Below are positions 57,076 through 64,000 of a DNA stretch of 64,000 nucleotides, piece after piece. The position numbers and the translations under genes are program-made. The notes below the pieces were generated by a model. That model saw only the letters and a list, made by a program, of their open reading frames with translations, did not search any database and was not told the origin of the DNA. Source of the stretch: Roseovarius confluentis (GTDB lineage: Bacteria > Pseudomonadota > Alphaproteobacteria > Rhodobacterales > Rhodobacteraceae); contig NZ_PPFE01000002.1 of NCBI RefSeq assembly GCF_002917925.1, forward strand, positions 248,001-312,000. The letters are read 5' to 3'. Position 1 is the first letter of the stretch, and every line of letters starts with the position of its first letter.

Positions 57076-57732
57076 TCAGATGGCGGGGTCTTCATCGCTT
57101 TCGAGGTTCTCGACGATCTCGTCGATGACCTTGATCCAGAGGTCGGGAGACTGACAGCCCGGCACGGCATGCTTGCCCGCGACGATGAAGCAGGGCACGC
57201 CGGTCACGCCCATCTCGCGGAAGGCCTTGTCGCGGCCCGCGATGCCCTCGATATCGGCGTCGGAGGCCAGCAGTTTCTGAACCACCGCGGCGTCCATCTC
57301 GGCACTGTCGGCGATATCGCCCAGAACCTCGGGGTCGCTGATATCGCGTCCGTCCTCGAAATAGGCGCGGAAGAGCGACATGGCCACGGCCATCTGGCGG
57401 CCTTCGATGCCCGCCCAGTGGATCAGGCGGTGAGCGTCCATGGTGTTGGGCGTGCGCGTGATCTTGTCGAAATTGATCGTCAGCCCCTCCGCCTCGGCCC
57501 GTTCGGCGATGGGGGCATAGGCCTGAACCGCGCCGTCCTTACCGCCGAACTTTGCTTCGAGGTACTCACGCCGGTCCATGCCCTCGGGCGGCATGTCGGG
57601 GTTGAGCTGGAACGGGTGCCATTCGATCTCGAACGGGTGGCCGGGGCGTTCGGCCAGCGCCTTGTCGAGGCAGGCCTTGCCGATATAGCACCACGGGCAG
57701 ATCGGGTCGGAGACGATATCAAGCTTGACCAT
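57076..57732 (-). CDS. DsbA family oxidoreductase, FrnE-like
   Basis: 218 residues. A thioredoxin-fold domain with CPWC at residues 12-15 (SDPICPWCYIGK), an inserted helical region, and the cis-proline segment GVTGVPCFIVAGKHAVPG. No signal peptide, so it is cytoplasmic like FrnE proteins, which handle oxidative stress or act on 2-hydroxychromene-type substrates. It overlaps the end of the AMP-ligase gene by 14 bases, so the two are co-transcribed. Confidence 0.9.
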   Translation of the reverse strand: MVKLDIVSDPICPWCYIGKACLDKALAERPGHPFEIEWHPFQLNPDMPPEGMDRREYLEAKFGGKDGAVQAYAPIAERAEAEGLTINFDKITRTPNTMDAHRLIHWAGIEGRQMAVAMSLFRAYFEDGRDISDPEVLGDIADSAEMDAAVVQKLLASDADIEGIAGRDKAFREMGVTGVPCFIVAGKHAVPGCQSPDLWIKVIDEIVENLESDEDPAI

Positions 57733-59245
57733 GCAGGTCCTTGTAGATCGGCCGCAGCGCGCGGCGCAGGAGTTTTCCGTTGGCGCCCGTGGGCAGCGCG
57801 TCGAGGTGGAAGAAGCCACGGGGGCGCTTGTAGGCGGCGAGGTTGTCGTTGACATAGGCCTTGAGCACGTCCTCGGCAACCGGGGCGGGCGCGGTGTAGA
57901 AGGCCATGATAAGGCGGGCGTCCTGTTTGACCTCGATCTCGGTCACGGCGGATTGGGTGATGTCGGGGTGGGCGTTCAGGACCGCCTCGACCTCCATTGG
58001 GGACACGCGGAAGCCGCCGGCGTTCATCATGTCGTCGGAGCGGCCGAGGTAGGTGATATCGCCTTCGGGAGACATCACGCCCTGGTCTCCGGTCAGGAAC
58101 CAGTCGCCCTGAAAGCGGTCTGCGGTCTCGTCTGGTTCGCCCAAGTAGCCCAGCATGAGGCCGGGGTCGGAGCGGTGGATGGCGATGGTGCCTTCCTCGC
58201 CCACGGGCACCGCGCCGTCTGGGCCGATCAGCGCCACGTTGCGGCCCGGCTGGGGGCGGCCTAGCGTGCCGGGGGCAGCGGGGTGATCGGGGCAGCCCGA
58301 GATGAAGGTGGAGCATTCGGACATGCCGTAAGCCTCGAAGAGCGGCGTGCCGGTGGCGTCGCGCCAATGGGCGTCGATTGTGGCCGAGAGCTTTTCGCCC
58401 GCGGTCAGGCCGTGGCGGAGTTTCGGCAGGTCGAGTGTTTTGCCGGGCGTGACGAACTTGCGGAAGACGCCGGGGGCGGCGGCGAAGATGGTGGCGTCGT
58501 GGCGTTTCATCAGCAGGGGCAGCTGATCGGGCGTGACGGAGGTGGCCGGGATGAGGGCGGTGGCGCCTGCCGTCCACGGGTCCATCAGGCCGGTGCCGAG
58601 CGTGTAGGTCCAGTTGAAGGCACCGGCATGCATCAGGCGGTCGTCCTGGCGCAGGCCGTACCAGCCGTCGACCATCATCTGCCGCGCCCAGATGGCGCGG
58701 TGGGCGTGCATCACCGCGCGGGGCGTGCCGGAGGTGCCGGAGGTGTAGATGATATAGGCCAGCCGGTCGGGGTCGCCCATGTCGAAGTCTGCCGGGGCAT
58801 TGTCGTGCATGGCGCGCAGGGCGTCGGTGTCGATGACGGGAATATCCGTGTCGGGGCAAGGGATGTCCGTGCCGCGCAGGATGGCTTTCGGTTCCGTGGT
58901 CTTGAGGATGCTGGCGACTTCGCGCTCGGTCAGTTGCGAGGAGGTGGGGATCGGCACGAGGCCCACGGCGATGGCGCCGAGATAGGCGATGGGGAAGTCG
59001 ACGGTGTTGCCGAGGCGCATGAGGACACGGTCGGCGGGCTGAAGGCCGTGCCCCAAGAGGCCCGCGCCGGTGCCGAGGACGGCGGATTTCAGACGCGCGA
59101 AGCTGTAGCGTTCGGAGCCCGAGAGCCCGAGGATGGCCAGCGCGACCTTGTCGGGCAAGTCGTCGGCATGGCGCAATACATGAGCGGCCAGGTTGAAGGG
59201 CGCGGGGCAGGGCGGAAAGGCGGTGGTGTCGGTCTCGGAGCGCAT
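57719..59245 (-). CDS. AMP-forming acyl-CoA synthetase (class I adenylate-forming)
   Basis: 508 residues. The AMP-binding P-loop YTSGTSGTPRAVMH is at residues 167-180, with GMSECSTFISG (A5), GDWFLTGDQGVMSPEGDITYLGRSDDMMNAGGFRVSP (A7-A8) and TGANGKLLRRALR, whose lysine is the A10 catalytic lysine. It activates a carboxylic acid to its CoA ester; resemblance is to benzoate/4-coumarate-type ligases, but the acid is unknown. The divergent XRE-cupin gene 66 bases away is a likely regulator. Confidence 0.9.
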   Translation of the reverse strand: MRSETDTTAFPPCPAPFNLAAHVLRHADDLPDKVALAILGLSGSERYSFARLKSAVLGTGAGLLGHGLQPADRVLMRLGNTVDFPIAYLGAIAVGLVPIPTSSQLTEREVASILKTTEPKAILRGTDIPCPDTDIPVIDTDALRAMHDNAPADFDMGDPDRLAYIIYTSGTSGTPRAVMHAHRAIWARQMMVDGWYGLRQDDRLMHAGAFNWTYTLGTGLMDPWTAGATALIPATSVTPDQLPLLMKRHDATIFAAAPGVFRKFVTPGKTLDLPKLRHGLTAGEKLSATIDAHWRDATGTPLFEAYGMSECSTFISGCPDHPAAPGTLGRPQPGRNVALIGPDGAVPVGEEGTIAIHRSDPGLMLGYLGEPDETADRFQGDWFLTGDQGVMSPEGDITYLGRSDDMMNAGGFRVSPMEVEAVLNAHPDITQSAVTEIEVKQDARLIMAFYTAPAPVAEDVLKAYVNDNLAAYKRPRGFFHLDALPTGANGKLLRRALRPIYKDLHGQA

Positions 59246-59311
59246 GGCGGGAGGATTATGGCTGCCACCGCCAAGTTGCAAGCCATGGCGGTGCTGCGTA
59301 TAGCGTAGGAC

Positions 59312-59935
59312 ATGGAAGACAGATCGCCCGTGAGCCTGATCAGGTTGGCCCGCGAAAGCGGGGAAGAGGACGCGGCACAGCCGTTGAACCTGGCCGAACG
59401 GGTGCGCGATTTGCGCAAGTCGCGGGGCTGGACGCTGGAACAGGCCGCCAAGCAGGCGGGGCTGGCGCGGTCCACCCTGTCGAAGATCGAGAACGGGGTG
59501 ATGTCGCCCACTTACGATGCGTTGAAGAAGCTGGCGGTGGGGCTGGAGATCTCCATCCCGCAGCTGTTCACGCCGCCGCAACGCGAACAGGTCAGTGGCC
59601 GGATGGCGGTGACCAGGCAAGGGCAGGGCACGGCGCAGGCGACCACGACCTATGAGCATGAACTCTTGGGCGATGCGCTGTTGAAGAAGCGGATGCTGCC
59701 CTATCGCGCCCGGATCCGGGCACGGTCGGTCGAGGAGTTCGACGGCTGGGTGCGCCATGACGGCGAAGAGTTCATGTATGTCCTGACGGGGGTTGTCCGG
59801 CTGTACACCGAGTTCTACGAGCCGATCGAGATGCGCCGGGGCGACAGCGCCTATTACGACGCCACCATGGGCCACAACGTGGTGTCGGTGAGCGACGAGG
59901 ATGCGACGATCCTGTGGGTGACGTCGCTGGCGTGA
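59312..59935 (+). CDS. XRE-cupin transcriptional regulator
   Basis: 207 residues. HTH_XRE at about residues 28-82 (LAERVRDLRKSRGWTLEQAAKQAGLARSTLSKIENGVMSPTYDALKKLAVGL) and a C-terminal cupin (HDGEEFMYVLTGVVRLYTEFYEPIEMRRGDSAYYDATMGHNVV) that probably senses a small ligand. Members of this type often control a neighbouring catabolic or CoA-ligase gene, here the divergent one. No clear ribosome binding site was seen. Confidence 0.9.
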   Translation: MEDRSPVSLIRLARESGEEDAAQPLNLAERVRDLRKSRGWTLEQAAKQAGLARSTLSKIENGVMSPTYDALKKLAVGLEISIPQLFTPPQREQVSGRMAVTRQGQGTAQATTTYEHELLGDALLKKRMLPYRARIRARSVEEFDGWVRHDGEEFMYVLTGVVRLYTEFYEPIEMRRGDSAYYDATMGHNVVSVSDEDATILWVTSLA

Positions 59936-59961
59936 TGGCGATGGTGCGCGTGGGGGGACGC

Positions 59962-59982
59962 GTGGGCTTTCGCCCACCCTAC
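59962..59982 (+). repeat. REP-like palindromic repeat, unit 11
   Basis: GTGGGC, TTTC, GCCCAC, CCTAC: compensatory T-A to C-G change in both arms. It lies 26 bases after the XRE-cupin stop. Confidence 0.8.
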
Positions 59983-60158
59983 AAGGCCGTTACTCGCGCT
60001 TTTGTGATCTCAGCGCGGACGCATTTGCCCGTGGCCAAATGACCCGTGGCCTGTTCCTCGGGACCGGCTGCCCTAATTCGCCCAATTAACCCGGTGAAAT
60101 GGCCCGTGCGTGCGCGCGGTGCCCGATATCGGCGCGTTACCGTTCGGAGGTAGATGAA

Positions 60159-61274
60159 TTGGGTAAGGTTTTCAGGGTCGTAATAGGCCTTTGCGTTGTG
60201 GCCATCTGCGCCGCTGCGGGGATCTGGGGCACGCAGCAGATCCTGTCGCAAGGCGGATCGGGTGAGGCCGCCTCGGCGCCGCCCGCAGTTCGCGTGGAAG
60301 TGACCCGGCCCGAGACGCGGCAGATAGAAGACCGGGTGAGCGGGGTCGGCACACTGATCCCGGTGCGTTCGGTCGAGCTGGTACCGACATCCGCCGGGCG
60401 CGTTACAGGTGTGCCAGTGTCATCGGGCGAAGAGGTGACCGAAGGTGAGGTCATCGTGCAGTTGGACGAACGTGCGGCCCGCGCGGCGCTGGCCGAGGCC
60501 GAGGCCACATATGCCGAGGCCGAGGACGCATTTCGCCGCGTTGAGGAACTGACCGACAACAACGCCGCTGCCGAGGCGCGGCTGGAAGAGGCGCGGGCGG
60601 CCTATCGTCGGGCAGAGGCGGCGCTTATGATGACCCGGGCCGACCTCGAAGACCGGACGCTGTTAGCGCCGTTTGACGGGGTGCTGGGCCTGATTGATAT
60701 CGAAACGGGGACGTTTCTGAGCGAAGGCATGGCCGTCACGCGGCTGGCGGATATCAGCACGATGGAACTGACGGTGTCGCTGCCCGAGCGGTATTTCGAC
60801 CGGATCAGGGTTGGGCAGGCCGTGAACGTGACGACGCCAGCCTATCCGGATGCGGAATTCGACGGAGAGGTCACTGTGCGGGCGCCGGAAGTCAACCTGG
60901 AGACCCGCAGTTTCAACATCCGTGCCGAGATCGACAATGCCGACGGGCGACTGGTGGGCGGCATGTTCGCTGATGCCGAGATCGTTCTGGACACCTATGA
61001 AGGGCTGGCGATTGCCGACGATGCGATCATCAGCGAGGGACTGGCGAGCTATGTCTACACAGTGGCTGACGATGCTGCCGTGCGCACCGAAATCGAGCCG
61101 GGGCAGTCGCTGGGTGCGATGACCGAAGTGCGCGACGGGCTGGCGTTGGGGGACCGCGTGGTCGTCGCGGGATGGGACAACCTGTCGGACGGGGCCTCGG
61201 TCGACGTGGCCGAAGAGGTGGACGAGAGTGGCGACGCCGCATCCCAGGGCGATGCAGGGGCCAACACGCAATGA
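60159..61274 (+). CDS. RND efflux periplasmic adaptor (membrane fusion protein)
   Basis: About 371 residues from a TTG start. GGAGG lies eight bases before the TTG, which gives MGKVFRVVIGLCVVAICAAAGIWG, a sound N-terminal anchor; the ATG at 60099 lacks a site and adds 20 Arg/Cys-rich residues. The HlyD-type domain order is visible: biotinyl-lipoyl half (VELVPTSAGRVTGVPVSSGEEVTEGEVIVQLD), an alpha-hairpin rich in Ala/Glu, the second half, and a beta-barrel (AFNIRAEIDN-like, RSFNIRAEIDNADGRLVGGM). It overlaps the pump gene by four bases. Confidence 0.88.
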   Translation: MGKVFRVVIGLCVVAICAAAGIWGTQQILSQGGSGEAASAPPAVRVEVTRPETRQIEDRVSGVGTLIPVRSVELVPTSAGRVTGVPVSSGEEVTEGEVIVQLDERAARAALAEAEATYAEAEDAFRRVEELTDNNAAAEARLEEARAAYRRAEAALMMTRADLEDRTLLAPFDGVLGLIDIETGTFLSEGMAVTRLADISTMELTVSLPERYFDRIRVGQAVNVTTPAYPDAEFDGEVTVRAPEVNLETRSFNIRAEIDNADGRLVGGMFADAEIVLDTYEGLAIADDAIISEGLASYVYTVADDAAVRTEIEPGQSLGAMTEVRDGLALGDRVVVAGWDNLSDGASVDVAEEVDESGDAASQGDAGANTQ

Positions 61275-64000
61275 CGCTGCCCGATCTGTGCATCAAGCGG
61301 CCCGTGCTGGCGACCGTCCTGTCGATCCTGATCATCGTGGTGGGCATTGCCGGGCTGACCCGAATGCCGGTGCGGGAATTGCCGGACACGACGACGGCCG
61401 AGGTGACGGTGAGTGTACCCTATATCGGGGCCGGTCCCGGTGTGGTGGACAGCGAATTGGCGACGGTTGTCGAAGGCGCGTTGTCGACGGTGTCGGGCAT
61501 CGACAGCATGAACACCGAATCCGAGTTGGGCGGTCTGCGCACGGTCATCACGTTCCGGCAGGGGCGCGATATCGACCAGGCGGCTGCGGATGTGCGCGCG
61601 GCGGTCGAGGGCGTGGCGGGCGATCTGCCGGAAGAGGCCGAGGAGCCGGAGGTGGAAAAGAACGACAGCCAGGGCGACCCGATCCTGTGGATGACCCTGA
61701 CGTCCGAGACCCTGTCCGCCTCGGAACTGACGGATTACGCAGACCGGTTCATCACGGACCGGCTGGAGACGCTGAGTGGCGTGGCGGCGGTGCAGATATA
61801 CGGCGACCGGGCCTATGCGATGCGCGTCTGGCTGGACCCGCAGGCGATGGCGGCGCGGGGCGTGACCGCGAACGAGATTGCCGACGCGTTGCGGGCCAAC
61901 AACCTGGAACTGCCGGCGGGCACCATCGAGAACGAGGCTCGGACATATCTGTTGCGCACCGAGACGCGGCTGTCGAGCGTCGAGGAATTCGAGGACCTGA
62001 TCGTGCGGTCGGACGAGAATGGCCGGGTGCTGCTGGGGGACGTGACGCGGATCGAGCTGGGGGTCGAAAGTGACGACAGCGAATTTCGCGCCAATGGCGA
62101 GACGGCACTGGGTTTGGGCGTGCTGCGGCAATCCTCGGCCAACACGCTGTCGATTTCGGCCGCGGTTGGCGAGGAAGTGGAGCGGATCGCGGCTGACCTG
62201 CCCGGTGGGACGGCTTTGCAGATCACCTCGGACGACGCGGATTTCATCTCGAATTCGATCCGGCAGGTTTTGACCACGCTGGCCATCGCCGTGGGCATCG
62301 TGGTGGCGGTGATCTACGTCTTTTTGACCTCGATCCGGACGACGGTGATCCCGGCGGTGACCATCCCTATCGCGCTGCTGGGGGCCTGTGCGGGGATCGC
62401 GCTGGCCGGGTTTTCGATCAATATCCTGACGTTGTTCGCGCTGATTCTGGCCATCGGGCTGGTGGTGGATGACGCCATCGTCGTGCTGGAGAATATCGAG
62501 CGCAAGGTGGAGGAAGGCGAGGACCCCAGGCAAGCGGCGCGCACCGGGGCGAACCAGGTGTTCTTTGCCGTGGTGTCGACCTCGGCGGTGCTGATCTCGG
62601 TCTTCGTGCCGCTGTCGTTGCTGGAAGGGGAGCTTGGCAAGCTGTTCCGGGAATTCGGCGTCACGCTGGCCATCGCGGTGGCGCTGTCGACCTTCGTGGC
62701 GCTGACGCTGTGCCCGGTGATCGCCAGCAAGCTTTTGAAGAAAGGCATGAACGACACGTGGTTCACGCGCGGTGTGAAGCGGGTCACAAAGAGCACCTCG
62801 GAGGGCTATCGCAACCTGCTGACGCGCGCGATCGGTGCGCCCTTGGTGGTGCTGGCGATTGCGGCGGGCCTGACAGGAATGTCGTGGACGCTGTACCAGC
62901 AATTGCCGTCGCAGCTGACTCCGGCATCGGACCGGGGTATTTTCTTCGTGTCGATCCAGGCACCGCCGGGATCTGCCCTGCCACTGACCGACAATGCGGT
63001 GAGCCAGGTCGAGGATCTGATCGCGCCTTACCGCGAACAAGGCGTGGTGGAGGACACCATCGCCATCGTCGGGCAATACGGCGAGTCGGGCCGCGCCTTC
63101 GTGGTGGCGGTGATGTCGCCTTGGGCCGAGCGCGAGATGGGGCCGCGCGATGTTCTGGCCGAGCTGCGGCCTGAATTCGGCAAGATCACCCGCGCCAGCG
63201 TGCGAGCCTTCGCGCCATCGGGTCTTGATGCCGGGAGCGGCTCGGGGCTGGAGGTGATCGTGACGGGGCCGAGTTTCGAGGATGCCGCCGAGTTTTCGCG
63301 GCAGATGGAAGAGGCGATGCGCGCCAGCCCCGACCTGACCGGGGTGCGGCGGGATTACGAGATCAACACGCCGGGGTTCGATATCAGTGTGAACCGGGCG
63401 ATGGCGCGGCAGATCGGGGTCGAGGCGCGGGATATCTCGGACGCGGTGCGCACCTTCTTTGCCTCGGCGGAGGTGACGGAGTTCATCTCGCGCGACCGGC
63501 AGTACCCGGTGATCCTGCAGGCGCCGGACGATCGGCGAACCAACACCGCGGATCTGACGGGCGTGAACGTGCGGACCGAGACCGGCGAGCTGGTGCCGCT
63601 GGACGGTCTGGTGAGGCTGGAGCGGCGCGCGTCGGTGCGGGCTTACAACCGGTACAACCGACAGCCCTCGGTCGAGATCAGCGCGTCGCTGGCGGAGGGC
63701 GTGGACCTCGGCTCGGCCATCGCGACGGTCGAAGAGATTGCCGAGGACATGCCCTCGGCCATGCAGATCAGCTATTCGGGGCAGGCGGAAAGCTATCAGG
63801 AGACCTCGGGGGGCATCGCGCTGACATTCGCACTGGCGCTCTTGATCGTGTTCCTGGTGCTGGCGGCGCAGTTCGAGAGCTTCATCCAGCCGGTGGTGAT
63901 CCTGTTGTCGGTGCCGCTGGCCGTGGCGGGGGCGTTGCTGACGCTGTTCGCGCTGGGCGAGGCGATCAACATCTACACGCAGGTGGGGATGGTGATGCTG
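61271..64000 (+). CDS. RND efflux pump, inner membrane subunit (partial, 3' end outside window)
   Basis: 910 codons visible. Helix 1 (RPVLATVLSILIIVVGIAGL), the first porter domain, a block of membrane helices with the proton-relay Asp pair in LILAIGLVVDDAIVVLENIE, a second porter domain, and the second helix block, cut at the window end (AAQFESFIQPVVILLSVPLAVAG). Substrate type cannot be told. It forms an operon with the adaptor; no outer-membrane channel gene is seen. Confidence 0.93.
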   Translation, partial: MTLPDLCIKRPVLATVLSILIIVVGIAGLTRMPVRELPDTTTAEVTVSVPYIGAGPGVVDSELATVVEGALSTVSGIDSMNTESELGGLRTVITFRQGRDIDQAAADVRAAVEGVAGDLPEEAEEPEVEKNDSQGDPILWMTLTSETLSASELTDYADRFITDRLETLSGVAAVQIYGDRAYAMRVWLDPQAMAARGVTANEIADALRANNLELPAGTIENEARTYLLRTETRLSSVEEFEDLIVRSDENGRVLLGDVTRIELGVESDDSEFRANGETALGLGVLRQSSANTLSISAAVGEEVERIAADLPGGTALQITSDDADFISNSIRQVLTTLAIAVGIVVAVIYVFLTSIRTTVIPAVTIPIALLGACAGIALAGFSINILTLFALILAIGLVVDDAIVVLENIERKVEEGEDPRQAARTGANQVFFAVVSTSAVLISVFVPLSLLEGELGKLFREFGVTLAIAVALSTFVALTLCPVIASKLLKKGMNDTWFTRGVKRVTKSTSEGYRNLLTRAIGAPLVVLAIAAGLTGMSWTLYQQLPSQLTPASDRGIFFVSIQAPPGSALPLTDNAVSQVEDLIAPYREQGVVEDTIAIVGQYGESGRAFVVAVMSPWAEREMGPRDVLAELRPEFGKITRASVRAFAPSGLDAGSGSGLEVIVTGPSFEDAAEFSRQMEEAMRASPDLTGVRRDYEINTPGFDISVNRAMARQIGVEARDISDAVRTFFASAEVTEFISRDRQYPVILQAPDDRRTNTADLTGVNVRTETGELVPLDGLVRLERRASVRAYNRYNRQPSVEISASLAEGVDLGSAIATVEEIAEDMPSAMQISYSGQAESYQETSGGIALTFALALLIVFLVLAAQFESFIQPVVILLSVPLAVAGALLTLFALGEAINIYTQVGMVML

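Noticed and set aside
59979..60251. 90-codon minus-strand frame near the RND adaptor start
   Set aside because: Overlaps a palindromic repeat and the adaptor's ribosome binding site, has no match to a family and no ribosome binding site.

Overview
The window is a 64-kb piece of a GC-rich alphaproteobacterial chromosome, most likely a marine Rhodobacterales (Roseobacter-group) organism. This rests on: a split str-S10-spc-alpha ribosomal protein cluster with adk directly after secY; a monomeric NADP-dependent isocitrate dehydrogenase; Hint-domain, TIGR02466, DUF1467, DUF6356 and GFA-type proteins that are common in that order; and near-uniform GC-rich coding sequence. No tRNA, rRNA, CRISPR array, insertion sequence or prophage was seen.

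Region 1 (1-26.9 kb) is the translation cluster: rpsG (partial), fusA, tuf, rpsJ-rplC-rplD-rplW, rplB-rpsS-rplV-rpsC-rplP, rpmC-rpsQ, rplN-rplX-rplE-rpsN-rpsH-rplF-rplR, rpsE-rpmD, rplO-secY-adk, rpsM-rpsK-rpoA-rplQ. The usual contiguous order is broken at several joints. A cold-shock gene lies between rplW and rplB. A secreted lysozyme-like protein, a TIGR02466 oxygenase-like protein and a GFA protein lie between rplP and rpmC. A 5.3-kb insert lies between rpmD and rplO; it carries a low-GC DUF4230 protein, a VWA protein, an orphan ectoine-synthase-like protein, a secreted hypothetical protein, a Hint protein, a ribbon-helix-helix regulator and a receiver protein. Intrinsic terminators and copies of a small palindromic repeat sit at these joints.

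Region 2 (26.9-37.1 kb) holds a small charged protein coupled to a host-attachment-like protein, an HtrA protease with rarA, a four-gene peptide-type ABC importer (Tat-exported binding protein, two permeases, fused double ATPase), and two tandem paralogous genes for 40-residue membrane proteins.

Region 3 (37.1-52.9 kb) holds carB, pabB-pabC (folate), cfa, aspS, a hemerythrin-like protein, a DUF1800/DUF1501 pair, a GNAT acetyltransferase, a receiver protein, methylmalonyl-CoA epimerase with a DUF1467 protein, an Lrp-type regulator divergent from a DUF6356 protein, and a YitT-family membrane protein.

Region 4 (52.9-64 kb) holds the monomeric icd, a Bcr/CflA-type MFS exporter, a two-TM potassium channel, a DsbA-like protein overlapping an AMP-forming CoA ligase, a divergent XRE-cupin regulator, and an RND efflux adaptor with its pump, which runs off the window end.

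The most distinctive features are a dispersed palindromic repeat family (13 units of GGTGGGT-N3/4-ACCCACC-CTAC type, found at gene ends and partly in back-to-back pairs), the twin 40-residue membrane proteins, the orphan EctC, an internally expanded DppC-type permease, and a cluster of operator-like half sites upstream of the ribbon-helix-helix gene.
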